NCBI GenBank assembly: GCA_015680685.1
Contig: MNCI01008581.1
Span: 204,668-226,301, forward strand
Origin: Gnetum montanum
Lineage: Eukaryota; Streptophyta; Gnetopsida; Gnetales; Gnetaceae
DNA: 21,634 nt
Direction of reading: 5' to 3'
Positions 1 through 7,854 of this stretch are shown here, piece by piece. Made by a program: the position numbers and the translations under genes. The number at the start of each line of letters is the position of its first letter. Position 1 is the first letter of the stretch. The notes beneath the pieces are model-generated. The model worked only from the letters and a program-made list of their open reading frames with translations, made no database searches and was not told the DNA's origin.

Positions 1-117
1 GAATGATTAACCCCAAGTGTTTCTTGTGGCGTTAAGGCATTTAGTCTGTGGAGTTCGACCGGATCGCGCGTACATGCTCGTATTCGTATGGTTGAGTGTA
101 GGGGTACCTCGCCACTC
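1..117 (+). repeat. 3' tail of a plus-strand LTR (E2-like), cut by the window edge
   Basis: The stretch matches the last ~120 bp of the E2 LTRs (compare 16370-16487): TTAGTCTGTGGAGTTC, CTCGTATTCGTAT, GTTGAGTGTAGGGGTACC, ending in CTCGCCACTCATCA. The LTR end CATCA is at 113-117. What follows is not a primer binding site but minus-strand E0 gag sequence, so this is the right end of a 3' LTR or solo LTR inserted into E0. Its target duplication cannot be checked because the left flank is outside the window. Confidence 0.8.
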
Positions 118-720
118 ATCACCCTTCATTCATGGAAGTGGGTCTCTCTTGGATGCCCATGCCCTTGGTCTTGACATGCTCAATGGTCCCTTTGATCATT
201 TCAATTTTGTTGGTCACCTCCATCATGCTTGCACCCCCTGTGGTTGTGGTCTACGCTAGAAGAAGAAGATGATGATGACGAAGGTGAAGAGGAAGGAGGA
301 CTAGCACCGTCATGGTGCCTACTATCACATCTTGTTTCTTATCCACATTCCTACCATGACTCTTCTTCTTGGACCCACCTTTGTCATTGGATCCATTCTT
401 GCCAGAACTAGGATTATGGATAATGGATTGCAGCTTCTAGTTTTGACCTCCTTCATTGAATTCAAAGAGAGAAATTTCATTAAATGAAAAGCCCTCAAAG
501 AAGGGTTCTCCACCATCTTTTTGATACAGCAAGAATGGAGAATCATTAAGCTCTTTTCCCTTCATAGATTCATAGCGTTGCTCTAACTAGTGATCCCTGA
601 GACATTGTGCCTNAAATATTGTTGTAGTTATTATAAAGTGTGATATGACTCTAGGGTTCATTCCAATGATTTTGAATGATTTCCACTAAGTCCTAGATAG
701 CACACATAACAACTAAAAGG
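118..720 (-). pseudogene. Broken gag N-terminal region of element E0
   Basis: Read on the minus strand from the E0 primer site, this is the leader and start of a gag-like frame. One frame (about 620 down to 330) reads as coherent protein with few stops, including a DSPFLLYQKDGGEPFF segment and a Lys/Gly/Ser-rich stretch. After a frameshift near 320 comes a serine run (about 300 down to 256) preceded by SRHHDGASPP. The same layout, a basic or histidine-rich stretch and then a serine run, is seen in the E1 gag at 5700-5770, which supports homology. Stops and frameshifts make it a pseudogene. Its 3' part is missing because another LTR ends at 117. One ambiguous base lies at 613. Confidence 0.6.
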
Positions 721-738
721 TCCTCGGCAATGGCGCCA
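721..738 (-). promoter_or_regulatory. Primer binding site of E0 (tRNA-Asp type)
   Basis: On the minus strand the sequence TGGCGCCATTGCCGAGGA follows the LTR end CATCA after one base. It differs at two positions from the tRNA-Asp-complementary site known in plant Athila-like elements (TGGCGCCGTTGCCGGGGA). It primes minus-strand DNA synthesis in such elements and fixes the orientation of E0 as minus. Confidence 0.85.
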
Positions 739-739
739 A

Positions 740-1572
740 TGATGAGTAGCTAGGTACCCCTATGTCCAACCATACAAATCACAGGCATTCAAGCACAATC
801 TGGTCAAACTCCATAGACCTAAAGTTTCTAAGTACAATCATTTTAAGACAAGGAATCTAATTGGGATGATCATTGTCTTCTTAGTTCCACTTGTCAGGTA
901 TAAGTGTATAATTAAGTGTGACTGAGGTATATGATTTTTATCATTTTATATTTTATAAGTTTAATCACCTAGAACTATAATTAAATGTAGAGGAATTTAA
1001 TATCTAATTAATCTACTGCCTGGCTAGCCTAACACAAGTACCCATTCCCACTCTTCAGACACATCTTGAATGCATACAGTGCTGTTGGGTTACCAAATGT
1101 TAAGCATTTTTGGGTTACCAAGCGCTACACGTATGCTTGAAGTGGTTGTGTTTGTGTTCATTAACAACTATAAATTAATTACTTAATTAAAGTGAATTAA
1201 ATTTAAGTGAATAGTAAATGCATTAAAAGAAACATTAATCTATTCTCAGTGCTGAAAGGATTATCAAAAGGGATCATTTTTATTTTCATCACACTGCTAT
1301 GCTCAAGTACATTAGTGCTCAAACAAAGATCCATACACACTCAAACTCTTGCAACGGGCACTTAGAAATATTCTAACTTTGGAATGACTAAACTACAAGA
1401 ACTTCGTTACTCTTTAACAAAATCTATATCAAAATCATGTTCCCAAGTGTTATATTTATAGGTTAGCATATACCCCGTGATATTAGATATTCGACATTGC
1501 ATCTTGGGGCCTGATATCAGGTATCTAATATCAAGGCTCCGATATCGGAGCTAGTCAAATCATAACTCATCA
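740..1572 (-). repeat. LTR of minus-strand element E0 (5' LTR, 833 bp)
   Basis: On the minus strand it starts TGATGAGTTATG (1572 downward) and ends CTACTCATCA (744-740), immediately before the primer site. U3 holds a GAYRTY hexamer array (1479-1546); TATAAATA is at 1460-1453; an AATAAA signal lies at 1284-1279. Downstream are two copies of the TTGGTAACCCAA-type motif (plus strand 1085-1096 and 1110-1122), matching the paired GGTAATCCCAG motif of the E1 and E2 LTRs. The right flank ATTAT (1573-1577) would be the target duplication; its partner is outside the window. Confidence 0.85.
1479..1546 (-). promoter_or_regulatory. U3 hexamer array of E0
   Basis: GATATC-like hexamers start at plus positions 1479, 1486, 1493, 1513, 1527 and 1541. 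Steps are 7, 7, 20, 14 and 14 bp. CCTGATATCAGG (1510-1521) and CTCCGATATCGGAG (1537-1550) are perfect palindromes. The array sits just upstream, in minus orientation, of the TATA box, where promoter elements are expected. A regulatory role is inferred. Confidence 0.6.
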
Positions 1573-1872
1573 ATTATGAATAAAATGATTTTTTATAATA
1601 ATCTTGTAAGAAACTTTCAAATTAAAAGGAAAAATAGATTTTTCATCCTTCAAAAAAAAAAAAAAAATATCTAGAAACATTTGATGTAAACTGTTGTTAA
1701 CTTTAAATAAATTCTCAAGATTAGAAAACAATTTTTCAAATTTCTTTTTCCTCTTTCTATTCAAATCATAGAGGCTAGGAGCTTCATTCCAAGTAATCCA
1801 TCTATCATGCATTTATAGACAAGAAAATTTAGTGATACCAAATATGTGTCAAGTGGTATACAATCTATATTG
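1573..1872. other. AT-rich spacer with a 16-base A run
   Basis: No coding or RNA gene is recognisable. It includes a run of 16 A at 1652-1667. The minus-strand open stretch here is rich in Lys, Phe and Asn, as expected from base composition, and has no recognised motif. It is probably the far 3' part of E3 or unrelated decayed repeat. Confidence 0.5.
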
Positions 1873-1879
1873 TAATATG

Positions 1880-2050
1880 AGGGGGTGTTGAAATCTTGAA
1901 ATAATTATAATATAGGTATACCCCAAGATATATTGTGTAATTAGAACTTGGTAACTTAGCATTGCCTACCAAAACTAAGCCCATAACTTAACATTTTTAA
2001 ATTAAGAGGCTCACCACTAGGTTAACATATCATTATTAAATAATCTACTT
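1880..2050 (-). repeat. Small dispersed repeat R1 (~170 bp), copy 1
   Basis: Matches 3265-3434 by eye at about three quarters of positions, with shared blocks such as CCCCAAGATATAT and a stretch around AACTTAACATTGCC. Its ends are weakly inverted (left GGGGGTGTTG, right AACATATCAT). On the minus strand a box-A-like sequence TAACCTAGTGGT is at 2024-2013. It could be a MITE with short inverted ends or a tRNA-derived SINE; the sequence does not settle this. Confidence 0.6.
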
Positions 2051-2949
2051 CATAAAACTAGAGTACATGCTCTAGTAGATACTAAATGCCTCTTTTATCA
2101 TGAGGAAGAATTGACCATGATTTTATTTCTCTAATCCTAGTTTGAAGGTGTTGAATCCTAAAAATGATGTTAATAATAAGAAAATAAGATTTAAAGTACA
2201 TTACATAATTAACATAGAGTAAAAAAAAATACCAAAAACAACATAAAAAGAAAAGACTTTCCAATTTTAGAGATGTCTACTTAGGTGTACAATGTTACCA
2301 TTGATATTTTGAATAAAATCAATAAAAATTGGCTTAAGTGATTAGTTCATTATCTTATTAGACAATAAGTTATTAATTGAAATCATACTTGAGATATCAT
2401 TATATTCCTCTAAAAGTTTTCTAAATTATGATATTGGCTATATTTCTTAGGGTGAACTTATAGTCATTCTTTTAGTTTTGACATTGATATTTTGAAAAAA
2501 AAAGGAAAATTAATTACTAGTTGGAAGAATGGTTTTAACCCTAATAACATTTACATTACTTTCAATATTTGTGATTGAACTTAAAATAGCAAAGAAATTT
2601 GAGGTATGCACATTTGTAAAAAAGTTAGATCCATAAGAAAGTAATGCATTATGATTACTTCTTCATTTAACTTTACATCAAGAATATTTACCATCATCTA
2701 TAACCTACTTGTCAAAGTTATTTTTAATGTTTGAGTTAGCATTGTTCTTGTTAAATAATAAAAAATTGCCTTATGAGCTATCTATCTAAACTAATACCTA
2801 TAGGACAAGTAAAAAAATTTATAAAAGTTATTTTTTTTCTCTTGTAGTTTCTTTATTATCATTTCATTATTTTTATCATTATCATTAACTTAAAATTCAT
2901 ATATTAAGGTTTAAATTATTTATTCTATCCTCAACTTCAACATGTTGTT
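2051..2949. other. AT-rich decayed sequence, downstream part of E3
   Basis: No gene is recognised. By position it should hold the C-terminal part of the E3 integrase and the 3' region of that element, but I could not align any segment to a known motif. The sequence CATTGATATTTTGAA recurs near 2299 and 2482. Treat as unassigned repeat remains. Confidence 0.4.
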
Positions 2950-3620
2950 TTTTTCATTTTTTATAGCATCTTTTCTTGCAGCAAAAAAGGACAAGCATTA
3001 AACAATTATCCTTTATGATGATGTAATCTTACAATTCCTTTTATGAATAACTTGGTAATATACACAACCAAGATTTCATTAATAAATATATCACTATTAG
3101 TATAGCATCAAACTTTCTTCTAGACTTTGGTAATACTAGGATAAAATCTATACTAATGACATTCCATTTCCATTGATGTATGTCATGAACTTGAAGTAAT
3201 CCTTCTAGTTTTTAAATTTATGCTTTCACTTATTAACAGCTTAAGTATTTATAAATAAAATTAAGGGAGGTATTGGAACCTAAAATAATTGAAATATAGG
3301 CACTCCCCAAGATATATAGTCTAATTATAGCTTTATAACTTAACATTGCCTTCCAAAATTAAGCTTATAACTTGGAATTTTCAAATCAAGAGTCTTACCA
3401 TTAGGCTAATACCTCATTTTTATTTAAAAATTAACTATCTCCTAGTTATATTAAATCACCAATATTATTTTCTTAAAATTTGAAATATTTTATTACCTCC
3501 AATATGCATTTGATACCTCTTAGCATTAGCTTCTTCCAAAAATTTCTATCTTACTAGTTTAGGCACATATAATTTCCCTTTGAATAATAATTCTTATTTT
3601 TCTTATTTTTGTAAATAATT
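2950..3620 (-). pseudogene. E3 integrase fragment (Ty3/gypsy, chromovirus-like), decayed
   Basis: Integrase inserts the cDNA into the host genome. On the minus strand the N-terminal region reads FKGKLYVPK (about 3586-3560) and EEANAKRYQMHIGGNK (about 3540-3485), which fits the gypsy HHCC-type zinc-binding region. After an inserted repeat (R2) it resumes with a CQQVKA-like region holding TAA stops (3240-3220). Then come EGLLQ (3210-3196), WKWNVISIDF with the first catalytic Asp region (3170-3140), and, frameshifted, LFIKGIVRLHHH (about 3050-3010). These follow the usual order of a plant gypsy integrase, here most like the GLLQPLPIPEWKWE type of chromoviruses. Many stops and shifts: not functional. 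Confidence 0.85.
3265..3426 (-). repeat. Small dispersed repeat R2 inside the E3 integrase, copy 2
   Basis: A ~162-bp block homologous to 1880-2050 breaks the integrase between its zinc-binding and core regions. AAAATTAA occurs directly on both sides (3257-3264 and 3427-3434), a likely target duplication. The ends are inverted: GAGGTATT at 3267-3274 and AATACCTC at 3408-3415. On the minus strand TAGCCTAATGGT (3408-3397) resembles a polymerase III box A, followed by TAAGACTCTTGATTTG. It is clearly an insertion; its class (MITE or SINE) is open. Confidence 0.7.
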
Positions 3621-3699
3621 AGAGGGGTGTTGGCTTATATTCTAAATCTTTTCTTGATATTAAATATTTGATTTTTTTATTGTATGATTTCATCTATTA

Positions 3700-4130
3700 A
3701 ACTAGATTATGTAACAACCTTTTTATCTTTACAGTCTTTCTAATTGGTCCTTCATCAATTACATTTACTTTTCTAAGATGATACTTAATACCAAGATTAA
3801 AGTCTACAAGTAGTTTAACCATTTTCTTTTCTATAGATTTAATAATGGATGGCTCATAAGATATTACATACTTTTATGATTTTTCTTTAGGGTTACCTTC
3901 TCCCTAAACAAATAATGTCACCATATGTTTAAGGTAAAAATAATATCTACTAATTCCATGTGATGCATAGGGTATCTAACCTTATGGTTCTTTAACTGCT
4001 TAGTAGAATAGGAAATAATGTGTTCATCTTACATGAGTACACATCTTAATCTTTCCTTTGAAACATTGGTGTACACATCAAATAGTTTATGTGGAAAAGG
4101 TGATATTAAAATAAGAGTTGATATGTGCTA
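3700..4130 (-). pseudogene. E3 RNase H domain, decayed
   Basis: RNase H removes RNA from the RNA-DNA hybrid during reverse transcription. The minus strand reads FDVYTNVSKERLRCVLM (about 4083-4032), then an ISYSTKQLKNHKVRYPMH-like segment, MELVDIIFTLNIW, HYLF and NHKS (about 3990-3870). Later come KRKWLNYL and YHLRKVNVIDEG (about 3830-3745). This is the order of plant gypsy RNase H (DAS, IAYASRQL, YPTHDLEL, W-HYL, DHKSL, YHPGKANVVADAL). The first catalytic Asp is changed in DAS to NVS. Stops interrupt several places. Confidence 0.88.
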
Positions 4131-4404
4131 TTTCTTTATTTTAAAAAATATTTGTTTGTACTTCTTTATCCACTAAAATAACTAATCCTTCCTTAGTAAC
4201 TTTCTAAAAGAAGATATAAAATTAGTAAAATCTTTAATAAATATTTTTCAATAACTTTCTAACCTCAACAAACGTCTTACTTCTCTTAAAGTGCTAGGTC
4301 TTGGTGAGTCTCATACTAAGATTATTGAACATATAATTGATTATCTCTTATGAGTTGTAATTCTTTTCTTACTTGATCCACATGTTCTTCCTTCTAGAGT
4401 ATAC
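4131..4404 (-). pseudogene. E3 reverse transcriptase, C-terminal part left of the E1 insertion
   Basis: The minus strand begins with ILVYS directly at the E1 insertion. In a shifted frame it continues EEHVDQVRKELQLIRDNQLY (about 4374-4330). Then come REVRRLL and FIKDFTNF (about 4290-4205), matching the REVxSFLGLxxYYRRFIKDFS segment, and a K-LLRKD-like connection. These are typical of gypsy reverse transcriptase after the active-site aspartates. The other part of the domain is 13 kb away at 17395-17960 because E1 was inserted here. Confidence 0.88.
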
Positions 4405-4409
4405 TAGAA
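4405..4409. repeat. Left target site duplication of E1 (TAGAA)
   Basis: TAGAA directly precedes the 5' LTR and recurs directly after the 3' LTR at 17390-17394. Five bp is the normal duplication length for Ty3/gypsy integration. Confidence 0.93.
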
Positions 4410-5294
4410 TGATGAGTCATGATTTTCCTATCTTGACATCGGAGCCTTGACATTTGATGAATTGTTGTTTTCTGTCTACTTTGACATTGGGTACATGACA
4501 TTGTGGCCCTGATGTCGCATACCCAACATCGGGTACCTGACGTTGAGGTATATACTTTGGCCTATAAATACAATGTTTGGGCTCTCATTTTGAATCATTT
4601 TTCAAGTTAGTTTTTAGTTCTCTTCTTTTAAAGTCTATTATTCCTAGTGCATGCCCACAATGTGATGTATGTAATCATATGACACCTTTGTTCGAGTGTG
4701 ACATACTTGGACACGTTACATGACTAGCAATAAAGATCGAGATTACTTCCATCATTGCAGCATCCACTTAGATTATTGTTGCTTTAATTATTTAATGGTT
4801 TCTTTAGTTAAACATTTCCATTTTTTGTTATTTACTATTTTTGTTATTAAGTAGAATGCATACGCTTTAATCATGAGCATTTAAGTGTAAATACTTGGTA
4901 ATTCAGAGGTTTATCGTTTGGCACAACCAATGACATAGACTTGGCAATCCCAGAAGTAGCTTTATAAAGTCCAAGACGTGTATGGATGATTAAGTGCAGA
5001 TACTCATCACCATAGGCTAGTTTAGATCTTGTTTTCCATTATCCTTTAGTTTAATTAATTTATCTCTTTTCATCATCATGAGTAGCATAGAAAGTAGACC
5101 ACATCATATGCCTCACTTTGGACTAAACCATACGTGATAAAGATACCACTAGTCCAAGTGGGAAGATAGCAAACTACTATTAGAGCATAATGATCTAGAT
5201 GCCACAACTAGTCCCATCCATGGAATGCGACTGGATCATGCATGAATGCTTGTGATTCGTATGGTTGAGCATAGGGGTACCTTGCTACTCATCA
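4410..5294 (+). repeat. E1 5' LTR (885 bp)
   Basis: Starts TGATGAGTCATG and ends GCTACTCATCA. It aligns along its length with 16497-17389. U3 has a GAYRTY array (4435-4544), then TATAAATA at 4563-4570; AATAAA is at 4739-4744. The U5 side has the CTTGGTAATTCAG and CTTGGCAATCCCAG motifs (about 4893 and 4942) and the conserved end GGTTGAGCATAGGGGTACC. This LTR would drive and polyadenylate the E1 transcript. Confidence 0.92.
4435..4544 (+). promoter_or_regulatory. U3 hexamer array of the E1 5' LTR, 14-bp period
   Basis: Hexamers start at 4435 (GACATC), 4449 (GACATT), 4483 (GACATT), 4497 (GACATT), 4511 (GATGTC), 4525 (AACATC) and 4539 (GACGTT). The last five are exactly 14 bp apart, as are the first two. 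The TATA box follows at 4563. The position suggests promoter-bound sites; that function is inferred. Confidence 0.7.
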
Positions 5295-5295
5295 T

Positions 5296-5313
5296 TAGCA
5301 TTGTTGCCATGGA
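5296..5313 (+). promoter_or_regulatory. Decayed primer binding site of E1 (tRNA-Asp type)
   Basis: TAGCATTGTTGCCATGGA lies two bases after the LTR end. It differs from TGGCGCCGTTGCCGGGGA at six positions, five of them G-to-A or C-to-T, including the CpG sites. It is recognisable by place and by comparison with E2, but decayed. Confidence 0.75.
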
Positions 5314-5420
5314 TGGTGCTAGTTATCTAGATTAGTTATATTATACATGATTGCTATAAAAGGCATTAATGATATATCTTTAAGAAGTTATTAATTCACA
5401 CACACCATAAACTAGGAACA

Positions 5421-7079
5421 ATGTCTCTCTCACATGGAAGTGACTATGCGCTGTATAGTAGACACATTCATTGGAGAACTAACAAGATATACAATGAAGA
5501 AGGTTGGAGTGATCAACCTTATGTAGGGGTTTCTTATGATCATGACCACCCTAATGACACTCAAAGACTACATTCACCTAAGGCCAATAATATTGGAGGA
5601 GATGGCGTAGGTCCTAAACTAGGAGAGGCCTTAAGGCCTAAGACCTTCTTGAAAACTAGAAACGATAAATTAAGGGACCTTGGGGAATACCATAGAAGCC
5701 ATGGCAACTGTTCTAGTTCATCATCTTCCTCTTCCCCTTCAACATCTAGTTCTGATGAAGATGAACATAGGTATAGATATAGAGCTCCATTAAAGGGTTA
5801 GACTAAAAACTAAAATCGAACCCATGGGAAGAGTCAAAGGGGACACCATGAACATAGGAACTTCCCTCACAATCTGTTTGATGATGATGAACCTTTGTTG
5901 GCCACTAAGAGCCTAATGCATATCATAGAGGCCATTAAGATATATCGTAAGCATCATAAAAAGAGTTGAAAACCTAAGCTTAACATGAATAATATTCTAA
6001 AATTTGTAAGAGGCTATGATTCAGATCCACAACATTGTTTACAAGCCTTCCATGATGCCTATGCTAACTATAACATTGAAAGTGGATGGCAAAATCTTAA
6101 GCTCTTTCCTAGGACACTAATTGATAGAGCCAAAGTGTGGTATCGACCATTGAGACCAAACTCAATCCAACGATGGTCCATAATGTTGGAACTTTTCAAT
6201 GAGAGATACCAAACCTATGCAAGAGTGTTCAATTTGAGGAGACAAATCCAAGAGTGGAAACAAGAACAACATGAACCCTTGGACATGGACTTAAATAGAT
6301 ATTATGCCTTATTGAATTGATTCCTAGGCCATGATTTCTCCAAGGAAGAGAAACTTTACCACATCATAGATGGGATTTGCAATGAAACAAGGATGACCCT
6401 TGGGATGTATGCCCTAGGGCAATTATACAAGCTTCAAGCCCATTAGATCAAAGAGATAATAGAGTGTGTGGAAAAAGAAGAAGGGGAGATGTGAAAATGG
6501 GAGAATTTTGAGAAACATCAATGGGACCCAACTCTTCAATCTAAGGAGGTCCAAATTTATGGTAAGGAAAATATAACTACTTTTGATAAGGTGATTCCAC
6601 AACGAACTTTGCTAACAAAGGACTTTATTGATGATCTAGAAGCAAAGTTCAATAGGATGTCTAAATGGATAAATGAAAACATTACAACCCTTATTGAGAT
6701 AGTCATGGAGAAGATTGTGCAACACACACTTGGTGAACATAATAAATAGAGGACATAGACCCAAGAAACAGTCAGAAATACTTTTCAGCCATTGAGAAAA
6801 GTCACTGATGAAAGTGAGGCTAAAGACTCCACCACAAATGAAGATGATGGATGTGACCTATGCATATATGACCATCCGAAGGGCCAATGCTCCATCTTGT
6901 TACATCTACAGGAATATTGGGTAGATACCTTAAATCTGAAATTTATGCAAAAGTACATGCCCAGGAGACTTCCTCTCCCACAAGGTAATTATAGAAAACC
7001 CCACAATCGATTGTACCATCCTAGGGGGACTTACCACCAACCTCAACATGGTCCTCAACTGCAGTGGCAACAACCATAG
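5421..7079 (+). pseudogene. gag: E1 gag, decayed by in-frame stops
   Basis: Gag forms the virus-like particle and packages the element RNA. The whole region reads in one frame from ATG 5421 to TAG 7077-7079, broken only by stops (e.g. TAG 5799, TGA 6318, TAG 6444). Order: polar N-terminus; serine run and acidic DEDE stretch (5708-5770); basic His/Arg-rich stretch; capsid-like core beginning at MNNILKF (5985) with FPRTLIDRAKVWY, IQRWSIMLELF and LGMYALGQL; then zinc knuckle C-X2-C-X3-H-X4-C (6852-6890, CDLCIYDHPKGQC). The core resembles the plant Ty3/gypsy gag family (FP..L.DKAK.WL...S...W), and the knuckle spacing is the one seen in Athila-type gags. Shorter at the N-terminus than E2 gag. Single-frame decay with stops consistent with C-to-T change points to point mutation rather than rearrangement. 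Confidence 0.87.
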
Positions 7080-7854
7080 TTGTGGAGGAGGCCACCACCA
7101 CATCAGCCATATCCATTAAAAATGCATGGTTATTATGTTCAACACCCTATTTCTCCAACTAGTTCGATGTCCTTCACTTAAAATTATCACTACCACTCTT
7201 CCAAGTACCATCAATACATGAAATCCCCTGAAGGATCACCACCTCGCACCTCTTACCATCCAACTTACCCTTAATATTTTCATAATTCACCTCCTCCAAT
7301 GCTTGCTAAGAACTGAGGAAGGTTTAGCACCACAATATCAATGAATGAGTGCCACTTGTGCTACAAATGTGCATAGACATGCTAACACCAGTGGGTCCCA
7401 ATCACACCGTAAAAAATGTCCCTTCTAGAGGAAAGGCCATAAGTAAAAGCAAACCATGCATGGACCCACCACATCATCTGAGCCAACACAAGGACAACCT
7501 GGTGCATCACCTTCCCTATTTCAACCAATGTCCTCCAACCATATACACGGGTCACCATCTGTCCGTACTCTAATCCCACATCCAACTAATAAATATATAA
7601 ACATGGGGACAAATGAATCCATGTATATCATCTCATACTCAAGGGTGTAATAGTGGGCTAGTCATCCATAATTTTAACACAAATCATATCCTGATCCATC
7701 ATACATATAACAATCAGGTGTGTGATCAACAATTTTTCTACCCAGCCACCACACCACCAATCAACACCTAGTGGTTGGGGCATGAAAGGTTCCCAATGTT
7801 TCATACATGCATGAACCCTATTCATCCACTTATTAATCCTTTTCACAGCCAAAT
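7080..7854 (+). pseudogene. E1 Pro/Gln/His-rich gag tail region, no protease
   Basis: After the gag stop the sequence still reads as low-complexity Pro, Gln, His and Tyr-rich protein (PPPHQPYP and similar), as in the E2 segment 12600-13200. E2 then has a protease before the motif AGTCATGGGG. In E1 that motif follows at 7855 without any protease-like sequence (no D-S/T-G or IIMGR motif found). The protease part is therefore deleted in E1 or was never there. Open frames on either strand here are short and lack motifs. Confidence 0.6.

Noticed and set aside
1652-1667. A run of 16 A as the tail of a retroposed gene or LINE
   Set aside because: No coding or LINE-like sequence precedes it and no flanking duplication was found.
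1880-3440. R1 and R2 as the two LTRs of a copia element (GGGGGTGTTG looks like a polypurine tract plus TGTTG)
   Set aside because: R2 sits inside an integrase that continues on both sides with only about 170 extra bp, and the sequence between R1 and R2 is minus-strand gypsy integrase, not copia.
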